A stretch of DNA of 64,000 bases, taken from assembly GCA_041397845.1 (NCBI GenBank), contig JAWKVW010000018.1:8997-72996 (forward strand), read 5' to 3'. Origin of the DNA: JAKPQE01 sp041397845. Its GTDB lineage: Bacteria > Pseudomonadota > Alphaproteobacteria > Rhizobiales > JAKPQE01. The position numbers and the translations under genes were made by a program. This document shows positions 56,722-64,000 of the stretch, piece by piece. The notes beneath the pieces were generated by a model. That model worked only from the letters and a program-made list of their open reading frames with translations, was not told where the DNA came from and searched no databases. Position 1 is the first letter of the stretch. Every line of letters starts with the position of its first letter.

Positions 56722-58689
56722 ATGTTCTCTTCCGTCCTCATTGCCAATCGCGGTGAGATCGCCTGCCGGGTCATCCGCACGGCCCGGGCGCTTGGCCTCA
56801 GGACGATCGCGGTCTACTCCGACGCCGATGCCGAGGCGTTGCATGTGCGCCTCGCCGACGAGGCCGTGCACATCGGCCCGGCGCCCGTGACCGAGAGTTA
56901 CCTTCTCGCCGACCGCATCATCGAGGCGGCCAGGGCGACCGGCGCCAGATCCATTCACCCCGGCTACGGCTTCCTCTCTGAGAACGCTGCCTTTGCCGAC
57001 GCCTGCGCCGCCGCCGGCATCGCCTTCGTCGGCCCGCCGGCCAGCGCCATCCGCGCCATGGGCCTGAAGGACGAAGCCAAGGCGCTGATGGAAAAGGCCG
57101 GCGTTCCGGTCGTTCCAGGCTACCACGGCGACCGTCAGGACCCGGCCTTCCTGAAACAGAAGGCCTATGAGATCGGCTATCCGGTGCTGATCAAGGCCGT
57201 CGCCGGCGGCGGCGGCAGGGGCATGCGCCGCGTCGACAAGGCGCTCGCCTTCGAGGAAGCGCTGGCCTCGGCCCAGCGCGAGGCGAAGAACGCCTTCGGC
57301 GACGCCCGCGTCCTCGTCGAGAAATACGTCGAGAGCCCGCGCACGTCGAGTGCAGGTCTTCGCCGATGGTCACGGCAACGCGGTCCATCTTTTCGAGCGC
57401 GATTGCTCGGTCAGCGCCGGCACCAGAAGGTCGTCGAGGAAGCCCCGGCGCCGGGCATGCCGGAAGACGTGCGCGCGCCATGGGCGCCGCCGCCATCGCT
57501 GCCGCCAAGGCGGTCGGCTATGTCGGTGCCGGCACCGTGGAGTTCATCGCCGACGGCTCGCGCGGCCTGCGTCCCGATGGCTTCTGGTTCATGGAAATGA
57601 ACACCCGCCTGCAGGTCGAACACCCCGTCACCGAGGAAATCACCGGGCTCGACCTCGTCGCCTGGCAGCTCAGGTCGCCTCGGCGAAGCTGCCGCTGGCG
57701 CAGGCGGATCTGGCGATCGACGGCCACGCCGTCGAGGCGCGGCTCTATGCCGAGGACCCCGACAACGGCTTCCTGCCGTCGATCGGCGACCTCGTCGCCC
57801 TGTCCTTCGGCGAGGGCGAAGGCGTTCCGCGTCGATACTGGCGTCGAGGAGGGCGGCACGGTCTCGCCGTTCTATGACCCGATGATCGCCAGGTCATCGC
57901 CCACGGCGCGACCCGCGACGAGGCCTTCGATCGTCTCGCCGCCGCGCTGCGCGTCACCGTCGTTGCCGGCCCGCGCACCAATCTCGGCTTCCTTGCTCGC
58001 CTGCTCGATCACCCGGAGTTCCGTGCCGAAAATTTCGATACCGGCTTCCTTGATCGCCACCTCGACGACCTCATCGGCCAGGGCGGCGGCAAGGCGGCCG
58101 TCGCGCTCGGCACGCTGCGCCTCGTGGAACGCGACGAGGAACGCATCCGCGCCGAAGCTGCCCGCCGGACCGATGAGGCATTCTCGCCGTGGAACGGCAC
58201 CGATGCCTTCAGCTCGGCCCGTCGCGCCGGTTCGTCCTGCCGGTGACGGCCGATGGCGAGGATCGCAAGGTCGAGCTCACCTGGGGCGAGGACGGCCTGT
58301 CGGCATCCTATTACGGCGCTGAACCCGACTGGCACGACGAGGCCCACGGCGCGACGATCGTCGATGCGCCGGATGGCGTCTACGTGCTGACCGACGGCGT
58401 CCAGACCTTTGTCCGCTTCGCCGATCCCGCCGCACATGAGGAAGAAATCGAGGCCGAGGGCCGCGTCGGTGCGCCGATGCACGGCAAGCTCGTTGCCCTC
58501 TTCGTCGAGCCCGGCCAGACCGTGGCGCGCGGCGATCGCCTGTTCATCGTCGAGGCGATGAAGATGGAGCACGCCGTGTCCTCGCCGATGGACGGCGTCA
58601 TCGCCGAGGTGCGCGGCACCGTCGGCGACCAGCTCGATCAGGGCGCAACCGTCGTCATCTTCGAGGAAGCAGATGAAGATAAAAACTAG
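56722..58689 (+). CDS. mccA: Methylcrotonyl-CoA carboxylase alpha subunit (biotin carboxylase), with several frameshifts
   Basis: Corrected length about 655 residues. The biotin carboxylase core starts FSSVLIANRGEIACRVIRTA and includes the ATP-grasp Gly loop AVAGGGGRGMRRV, FMEMNTRLQVEHPVTEEITG and ARLYAEDP. The C-terminal biotin attachment site is VEAMKMEHAV. Six or seven single-base errors lie between 57345 and 57895, most of them one base missing from a pair (for example GG to G in the PRHVEVQVF region). ATG 56722 follows GAGG. The carboxyltransferase partner is at 29.2-30.8 kb. Confidence 0.88.
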
Positions 58690-59196
58690 CGTAACAAACT
58701 CGATACAATATAGGCAAACAATGTACTTCCAATAAGAAATGAAATAATTGACAATACAGATACAATATAGCCAAATACATAAGTAACAGTTATATGGTTT
58801 ATGTCAATTTTTTTATATAAAGAATGCCCATCAATTTTTCCAAGTGCAAAATTCACAATTTTTCCAGAATCAGAAAAAACCTCGGGAAATGCCTGAGAAA
58901 TTTATATATCCAACAGCGGCAATGAGAATGGAGAATATCAATCCGACACCAAATGAAGACAGAGAATAAAATAAGTATTCTGAAACTCCAGATTCTGATA
59001 CTATATTGGATTCGAATTCCACCAATAAATGCGAGGTAGATATTAGGGCTCCACCGTTTGCTGCAAATAGGCTTTAGAAAGTAGTTGCCCATACTCTTTA
59101 GATGTTTGCAGCATGTGCCACGGGAGGGAAAACGTCGGCTTGTGCATAAGCTAGTTTAATTTGATCTTCCAGGTTGTTGTTGGCATCGTTGGACAT
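58686..59196 (-). pseudogene. AT-rich membrane-protein gene of foreign composition, with frameshifts
   Basis: The stretch is strikingly AT-rich against its neighbours. From ATG 59196: SNDANNNLEDQIKLAYAQAD, then (after shifts) SKEYGQLLSKAYL, AANGGALISTSHLLVEFESN, EYLFYSLSSFGVGLIFSILI, AAVGYINFSGISRGFF and, after one more shift, SGKIVNFALGKIDGHSLYKK, HITVTYVFGYIVSVLSIISF and LIGSTLFAYIVSSLLR-stop. That is about 170 residues with an amphipathic start, two helix pairs and a charged middle. Its stop overlaps the mccA stop. Family not recognised; probably horizontally acquired. Confidence 0.55.
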
Positions 59197-59334
59197 TGGT
59201 GCGGACTCGGCAGAATCGGGTGTGTGCGAAAGTTGTTCTGCACGTATAAGAAGAACGGCGGCGTAGCGATAGCGCTTATGGGTGTGCCGCGTAGGAAAAT
59301 GCACAAGAGATTACGGACCTGTGGTGAAAAAAGG

Positions 59335-59802
59335 GTGGAGCCGGCAATGCCCTGGGGCATTCCGCTCGCGGCGCCCGCGCTTAAGCGGAGCCCGCGTGCC
59401 GCACGGCCGCATGCCGCAAGGCATGTTGAGGAAGGTCCGTTGATAGGCCACAGGCCGGACGAGGGGGATCGGTCCAGGTGGAGCCGGCAATGCCCCATTC
59501 CGCCGGCGCCCGCGCTTCCAAAGCGGAGCCCGCGTGCCGCACGGCCGCATGCCGCAAGGCATGTTCGGCCGTTTGCATGAACCATGAGGCCGGACAGGAA
59601 GAATCGAGGACCTGAAAAGGGTGGGGCCGGCAATGCCTTGGGCATTCCGCTCGCGGCGCTCCGCGCTTCCAAAGCGGAGCCCGCGTGCCGCACGGCCGCA
59701 TGCCGCAAGGCATGTTCGGCCGTTTGCATGAACCATGAGGCCGGACGAGGGGAATCGTGGGCCCAAAAAGGGTGGAGCCGGCCTGTGGGGCAGGCCGGCT
59801 CC
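59335..59802. repeat. Three tandem copies of a 143-151 bp hairpin-rich repeat plus a partial fourth
   Basis: Copies begin with GTGGAGCCGGC or GTGGGGCCGGC at 59335, 59478, 59621 and (partial) 59772. Each full copy holds GCGGAGCCCGCGTGCCGCAC and the hairpin CATGCCGCAAGGCATG (first at 59410-59425). Copies 2 and 3 share a TTCGGCCGTTTGCATGAACC segment and GAGGCCGGAC. The partial copy ends in a perfect 12-bp stem, GGAGCCGGCCTG with CAGGCCGGCTCC, loop TGGGG (59774-59802). It lies in a 665-base gap without a convincing protein gene, between the AT-rich gene and the protease. Confidence 0.85.
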
Positions 59803-59861
59803 GGGGACGACCCGGTCTGGGGACGGGGAGGGTGGGGACGCGACCGGGTCAGGGGTTCCTG

Positions 59862-61259
59862 TCAGCGGCTGCCGACGCGATAGGGCCTAGGATCGTCAAC
59901 CGAGACCCAGAGCTTCGCGTTGCGTTCGGACTGCCGCTTGATGTAGCGGTATTCGGTGCCGTACCAGGGCAGGACTTCCGCCTCCTGATTGTCGAGAACG
60001 AAGTCGCCTTCGTCGGTGCGCACGGTTAGGACTGCGTGGCCGTCGCCGCGCTGGTCGCGGACCACCGTGATGAGCAGGGCCGACGCCGGCCAGCCGCGCT
60101 CCAGGAGCAGGCGCTGCTTGAGGAGCACATAGTCCTCGCAGTCGCCCCGGCCGTTGTCCGGATAGGTCCAAAGCTCGGCCACATGGTAGAGGTCCATGTC
60201 CGTGACCGGTTCCACCGCCGCATTGGCATAGGCGTTGACGGCGACGAGTTCGTTCCACAGCGACCGGCTCAGCCGGACGATACCGGGCTTCGAGGTCCGG
60301 GCGTCGCAGTCGCTGCTATGACTTTTGCAGAACTGGACGAACCCGATCGGAGCCGAGGTCGAACCCGTCACTTCCATGGCCGGCGTATCGCCCTTCTTGG
60401 AAGCAACGTCACGCACCATTGCCAGATAGGGCGCCGGTTCAACGACAGGGACTTCGCGCCTGGCCTCACGCTGTGCCTTGTCATTGCCGGCATTCTCTTC
60501 GCTCGCCGACGGCAATTCGCGGCCGTCGTTGAAGACGGGCGAATAGTGCTGGCGGGCATTCGCATCGACCGGTCCGTAGCTGTTGGTCGTCGCCGGCTGC
60601 TGAAGCTGCCCGGCGCCGGAGGGCGCGAGCATCATCTGCTGCTGCGGGACCAGCATCTGCTGGCCGAGTCCGTTCTGAACCTGCAGCGTGACCGGGGTCT
60701 GGTAGCCCTGCATGGTCACGAAGCCGCCCTGCTGGGTCATGATGACCTGCTGGCCGAAATTGTTCTGGATGGGCACGAGCACCTGACCCTGCGGCGTCTG
60801 GACGAGCTGGTAGCTCGTCGGCTGCGACAGGATCACCTGCTGGCCGAGACCGTTCTGCACCGGCACCAGCACCTGGTTCTGGAAGCCCTGCATCACCTGA
60901 TAGCCAGCCCCACCGGCCATCCCGTTCTGCACCGGCATCAGCACCTGCTGCTGCACGTTCGGCTGCGCCACGATCATCGGCTGATTGCCGGCCATCGACA
61001 TCTGCGCGCCATTGGCAACGTAAGAGACGTTCTCGACGGCTTCCCGCGGACCGGTGATCTCGTCGGAAACGGCGTAGTCTTCCATGCCGTTGAACGAAAT
61101 CAGACCAATGCGAGGCGTGTCGACGTCGCGGCTCTTCGCTGCTGTAACTTGTGGCTTGTCCTTATACTTGTTGATATAGTCCGCAGCGTGGCTGATCTTT
61201 GCAGTCGAAACCATCAATGTTGCGGACAGCAAAACAAGTCCCGTGATTTTGTGTCCCAT
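59862..61259 (-). CDS. Transglutaminase-like cysteine protease (DUF920/BTLCP) with a Gln-rich repeat region
   Basis: 465 residues. A signal peptide (1-25, ends SHA) is followed by about 70 unremarkable residues, then four imperfect repeats of about 30 residues between about 98 and 215 built on VLVPVQNGLGQQV, a linker, and the BTLCP domain (about 285-465). Catalytic residues read as Cys374 in GRGDCEDYVLLKQ, His408 in GDGHAVLTVR and Asp423 in FVLDNQEAE. BTLCP proteins resemble LapG, which cleaves surface adhesins under LapD control, but no lapD is nearby. ATG 61259 follows AAGGA. The repeat region is unusual for the family. Confidence 0.85.
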   Translation of the reverse strand: MGHKITGLVLLSATLMVSTAKISHAADYINKYKDKPQVTAAKSRDVDTPRIGLISFNGMEDYAVSDEITGPREAVENVSYVANGAQMSMAGNQPMIVAQPNVQQQVLMPVQNGMAGGAGYQVMQGFQNQVLVPVQNGLGQQVILSQPTSYQLVQTPQGQVLVPIQNNFGQQVIMTQQGGFVTMQGYQTPVTLQVQNGLGQQMLVPQQQMMLAPSGAGQLQQPATTNSYGPVDANARQHYSPVFNDGRELPSASEENAGNDKAQREARREVPVVEPAPYLAMVRDVASKKGDTPAMEVTGSTSAPIGFVQFCKSHSSDCDARTSKPGIVRLSRSLWNELVAVNAYANAAVEPVTDMDLYHVAELWTYPDNGRGDCEDYVLLKQRLLLERGWPASALLITVVRDQRGDGHAVLTVRTDEGDFVLDNQEAEVLPWYGTEYRYIKRQSERNAKLWVSVDDPRPYRVGSR

Positions 61260-61777
61260 GTCGTCCTTCCCCTGTTGTAGGAAAGACTGTCTCACAGAGA
61301 TTTTTATTTAAAACTAAGGGTAGAGTTCGAGTTTTATGCGTGTTTGAATTGGTTTTTATTAGAGCTGGAGTCAAATTTTGCGAAAAATTGAATCGAATTT
61401 TATCGGTCATGACAGGTGACGGCCACTCCCTTGCCGTCCAGGCCGGCGCAAGTCACGCGTAATGCGAATAAGCAATTGAAAACACGAAGAAAAAAGTCTT
61501 TTCCTCCGTTCCGGGCCGCACCCTTCCGTGATCGTGGGGCAAACCGGAACGCCGCTCGATCCGCCCTGACAGTCCCCGGAAATGCTGAATTTGAGGCGAT
61601 TTGGCTGGCGGCTGGCCGGGTTTTTCAAGGCAGAAAAGCATCTTGCACATCGAGCGATGCTTAAGCGCTATTTAAAAAACAACCTTCCCACGCTCCAAAA
61701 ACGAGCGGCTTCGAGTTTTCGGCGTTACTCTCCCGCGCTGGAAGGCCGGAAAGCGATCCCGGAGGCGCGCGAGGTTC
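61260..61777. other. Intergenic region between the protease and the YafY-type gene
   Basis: 518 bases. The first 130 bases are AT-rich and probably hold the promoter of the leftward protease gene. A promoter for the rightward regulator must lie in the rest. I see no RNA gene, clear hairpin terminator or believable small protein. Confidence 0.5.
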
Positions 61778-62482
61778 ATGTCCAAGTCGGAACGTCTGCT
61801 TGCGCTTTTGCAGATCCTGCGGCGCCACCGCAATCCCGTTTCCGGCGCTGATCTCGCCGCGGAGCTCGGCGTCAGCCTGCGCACGCTTTATCGTTACATC
61901 GCTGATCTGGAAGCCCAGGGGGCCGATATCGTCGGCGAGGCCGGCGTCGGATATGTCTTGCGCCCGGGCTTTCTGCTGCCGCCGCTGATGTTCGATGTCG
62001 AGGAGGTCGAGGCCCTGACGCTCGGCCTGCGATGGGTGGTCGACCGTGGCGACGAACGCCTTGCCCGCGCTGCCGGTGACGCTCTCGTCAAGATCGAGAC
62101 CGTCCTGCCGGCCGCGGCGCGCGTGGCGATCGAAGCCGGATCGCTCATCCCCGGACCTGTAGCGCTGGAAGCTGACGCGGTCGAGGTCGCGACCATCCGC
62201 AAGGCCATCCGCGAGGAACGCAAGCTCGAGATCGCTTATCGCGATGCCGGTGCAACGCCATCCCGCCGCACCATCTGGCCCATCGCGATCGGCTATTTCG
62301 AGGCTGTCCGCGTCGTCGTCGCCTGGTGCGAGCTGCGCGAGGACTTCCGCCACTTCCGCACTGACCGCATCGTCGAACTTGCAGAGACCGGCGTGCGGTA
62401 TGGCAAGCGCCGCGTCACGCTTCTCGGTCAATGGGAAAAGAGCCAGACAAACACCGGCATTGTCGGCGGCCGGCTGACCTGA
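61778..62482 (+). CDS. YafY-family HTH transcriptional regulator
   Basis: 234 residues. An N-terminal winged helix (RLLALLQILRRHRNPVSGAD, LGVSLRTLYRYIADLEAQGA) is followed by a WYL-type ligand domain (REERKLEIAYRDA, RTIWPIAIGYFEAVRVVVAW). Such regulators often sense small molecules and control a neighbouring gene. A VOC protein gene lies 74 bases downstream, a common pairing, and may be its target. Confidence 0.88.
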   Translation: MSKSERLLALLQILRRHRNPVSGADLAAELGVSLRTLYRYIADLEAQGADIVGEAGVGYVLRPGFLLPPLMFDVEEVEALTLGLRWVVDRGDERLARAAGDALVKIETVLPAAARVAIEAGSLIPGPVALEADAVEVATIRKAIREERKLEIAYRDAGATPSRRTIWPIAIGYFEAVRVVVAWCELREDFRHFRTDRIVELAETGVRYGKRRVTLLGQWEKSQTNTGIVGGRLT

Positions 62483-62556
62483 GCCATCGCTGCTGACAGA
62501 TGCTGACTGTACCCCGCATAGAGTCGGCAATCGCAACGCCAATGGGAGACCCGAAC

Positions 62557-62928
62557 ATGTCGGACAGCGTTTTTGTGATCTTTTATGTTGAAGACCCGGC
62601 CGCCAGCGCCGCTTTCTATACGCCGCTGCTCGGTCGCGAGCCGGTCGAGAGTTCGCCGACCTTCGTTCTTTATGCCCTTGCCGGCGGCCTGATGTTCGGC
62701 CTCTGGGGCCGCGCCGGCGTCGAGCCTGCGGTCGAGGCGGCGGCGGGCGCCTGCGAACTGACGCTGCCGGTCGGTTCGCCGGACGAAGTCGACGCGACCT
62801 TCAAGGTCTGGACGGCGAAGGGCGTGCCGATGCTTCAGGCCCCCGTCAGGCTCGACTTCGGCCACACCTTTACGGCCGTCGATCCGGACGGCCATCGCCT
62901 GCGCGTCTTCTCGCCCGCGATGTCTTGA
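62557..62928 (+). CDS. VOC (glyoxalase/bleomycin-resistance fold) family protein
   Basis: 123 residues. Two beta-alpha-beta-beta-beta modules: VFVIFYVEDPAASAAFYTPL with LLGREPVESSP, and GHTFTAVDPDGHRLRVFSP. Members bind or modify small toxic compounds; the substrate is unknown. ATG 62557 directly precedes SDSVFVIFYV. Probably cotranscribed with the YafY-type gene. Confidence 0.88.
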   Translation: MSDSVFVIFYVEDPAASAAFYTPLLGREPVESSPTFVLYALAGGLMFGLWGRAGVEPAVEAAAGACELTLPVGSPDEVDATFKVWTAKGVPMLQAPVRLDFGHTFTAVDPDGHRLRVFSPAMS

Positions 62929-63316
62929 CGCTGTTGCGGGGCGGCTGCCGACGCCGCTGCCTCGATGAGTGACCAACACCGGCCGGATCGCACGCCATGC
63001 GGTCCGGCCGCTATTACTTGTATGCCGGCGAGCGCGACCATACGTTTAGTTGCGGCGCATGCTCGCGGCAGTGGCACGCGCGTCGAAATCCGCCACCAGA
63101 CGGCGTGCCGACCGCCGGCCGGCCCCGCCCGCATCTGCGAAAACTGCTAAAAATCACCGCTTTACGTCCGGCTCAATTGGGTGCAATGGATTTTACCGCC
63201 GGACAGACGTCTTTTGTGCAGTGCCACATTTTGGCCAATCGCCAATCGTTATGCTGTCGGCTCGTTGCTCCCCAAGCGCCCGAGTTCATGCAGACATGCG
63301 ACCGATCGATCTCCAT
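62929..63316. other. Intergenic region before the glucan biosynthesis gene
   Basis: 388 bases. Open frames here are short, GC-driven and overlap one another without a ribosome site or recognisable motif. It should contain the promoter of the gene that starts at 63317. I see nothing further. Confidence 0.5.
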
Positions 63317-64000
63317 ATGAAACGCCGCGAGTTCCTTCTGACGGGAACGAGCGCGGTTTCAGCCGCTTTTCTTTCCAGTGCTTTCGGCTCCTTCTTCGCC
63401 GGCCCGGCAAGCGCGGCCGAGTCCGATGAAGGCTTCAGCCACGAACTGGTGCAGAAACAGGCCGCAGCCCTTGCCACCAAGCCGTTCAAGGCGTCTGTCG
63501 CCCCGATCGACGAGCATTGGGCGGGGATTACCTACGACCAGTATCGCGACATCCGGGTTCCCGAGACCGCGCGCATCTGGGGCGGCCCCGGCATGCCGTT
63601 TCAGGTCGACCTGCTGCCGGCCGGCTTCCTGTTCAAGGAGGGCGTGCGCGTCAATCTCGTCGAGGACGGCAAGGCGAGCGAGATCGTGCCGACCCTTGAC
63701 CGCTTCACCTTCGGCCCGAACATCACCGTGCCCGAGGGTATCGCGCTGCCGTTTTCCGGCTTCCGCATTCGCACGCCGATCAACACGCCGGACGTGATGG
63801 ACGAGGCGATCGTCTTCCAGGGCGCATCCTATTTCCGCGCCGTCGGCAAGAACCTGCACTACGGCCTGTCGGCCCGCGGCCTTGCCCTGAAGACCGCCGA
63901 CATGGACGGCGAGGAATTCCCGATCTTCCGCGAATTCTGGATCGAGCGCCCGCAGCCCTCCGACACCACCATCGTGGTGCACGCGCTGCTCGACAGCGAA
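63317..64000 (+). CDS. Periplasmic glucan biosynthesis protein (OpgG/MdoG family), N-terminal part
   Basis: The first 228 codons are present; the gene runs off the right edge. ATG 63317 starts KRREFLLTGTSAV, a twin-arginine export signal, with cleavage near PASAAES. The mature part has FSHELVQKQAAALATKPFKA, YDQYRDIRV, GMPFQVDLLPAGFLF, ALPFSGFRI and FQGASYFRAVGKNLHYGLSA, typical of MdoG/OpgG and OpgD. It would act on osmoregulated periplasmic glucans. The Tat signal is closer to OpgD; the missing C terminus prevents a firm choice. Confidence 0.9.
   Translation, partial: MKRREFLLTGTSAVSAAFLSSAFGSFFAGPASAAESDEGFSHELVQKQAAALATKPFKASVAPIDEHWAGITYDQYRDIRVPETARIWGGPGMPFQVDLLPAGFLFKEGVRVNLVEDGKASEIVPTLDRFTFGPNITVPEGIALPFSGFRIRTPINTPDVMDEAIVFQGASYFRAVGKNLHYGLSARGLALKTADMDGEEFPIFREFWIERPQPSDTTIVVHALLDSE

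Noticed and set aside
53769..56780. A 1003-codon open frame antisense to gyrA
   Set aside because: It mirrors gyrA codon bias, has Asp/Ala/Val-rich composition without domains, and gyrA itself is certain.
58853..59092. A 79-codon minus-strand frame in the AT-rich island starting GNYFLKPICSKRW
   Set aside because: It is out of frame with the better membrane-protein reading, which has coherent helices and charged loops.
59151..59766. Long repetitive open frames (CGRAARGLRF-like) across the hairpin repeats
   Set aside because: They arise because the repeat keeps frames open; the palindromes and lack of start signals argue against translation.
59335..59802. CRISPR array
   Set aside because: Units are about 143-151 bases and almost wholly alike, with no unique spacers and no cas genes.
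61453..61650. A 65-codon minus-strand frame between the protease and YafY genes
   Set aside because: No ribosome site or homology; composition shifts within it and it lies in a probable promoter region.
62965..63150. A 61-codon + strand frame ending PAGPARICENC
   Set aside because: Overlaps other open frames, no ribosome site, no motif; treated as intergenic.

Overview
The window is a GC-rich stretch of an alphaproteobacterial chromosome, most likely order Hyphomicrobiales (Rhizobiales). The evidence is the gene order ntrB-ntrC-ntrY-ntrX-trkA-dat-hfq-hflX, a phosphatidylcholine synthase, a malyl-CoA lyase of the ethylmalonyl-CoA pathway, HspQ, DUF3126, and a coaD-ppi-ppi-queA-tgt run. I cannot name a genus. 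No rRNA, tRNA, CRISPR array or intact insertion sequence was seen.

Layout. 1-10 kb: nitrogen two-component systems, TrkA, a D-amino acid aminotransferase, Hfq and HflX. 10-18 kb: PilZ and PAS proteins, rhomboid protease, CBS protein, patatin, hisI, folE, a NifU-like protein, an HD hydrolase, yidD and a SPOR-like protein. 18-33 kb: thrS, TerC, pcs, DUF2182, a UbiH-type hydroxylase, a lone ParD-type antitoxin with two palindromic operators, a CoA-transferase, an AEC transporter, a lipid A-type acyltransferase, mcl, hspQ, the methylcrotonyl-CoA carboxylase beta subunit, GST and YdcF. 33.3-44.8 kb: a segment in which every gene is recognisable but broken by many small indels (EamA, metallophosphoesterase, bufABC, coaD, two peptidyl-prolyl isomerases, queA, tgt, NUDIX, O-antigen polymerase, sulfotransferase). 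44.8-58.7 kb: mostly clean again, with hydrolases, enoyl-CoA hydratase, cysE, gamma carbonic anhydrase, a phosphotransferase/SDR pair, gyrA and the methylcrotonyl-CoA carboxylase alpha subunit. 58.7-64 kb: an AT-rich foreign-looking membrane-protein gene, a three-copy 143-151 bp hairpin repeat, a transglutaminase-like protease with a Q-rich repeat region, a YafY regulator with a VOC protein, and the start of a Tat-exported glucan biosynthesis protein.

Two things matter most to a reader. First, indels in this sequence hide genes: essential genes such as coaD are broken, several frameshifts in cleaner regions fall on short base runs, and so the breaks look like sequence error rather than gene decay. 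Second, once those indels are read through, 34.8-36.8 kb resolves into a bufferin-type operon (a Cys-rich exported peptide, its DUF692/MNIO maturation enzyme and its DUF2063 partner). This is a ribosomally made, modified peptide system associated with copper, and ordinary gene calling would probably miss it.
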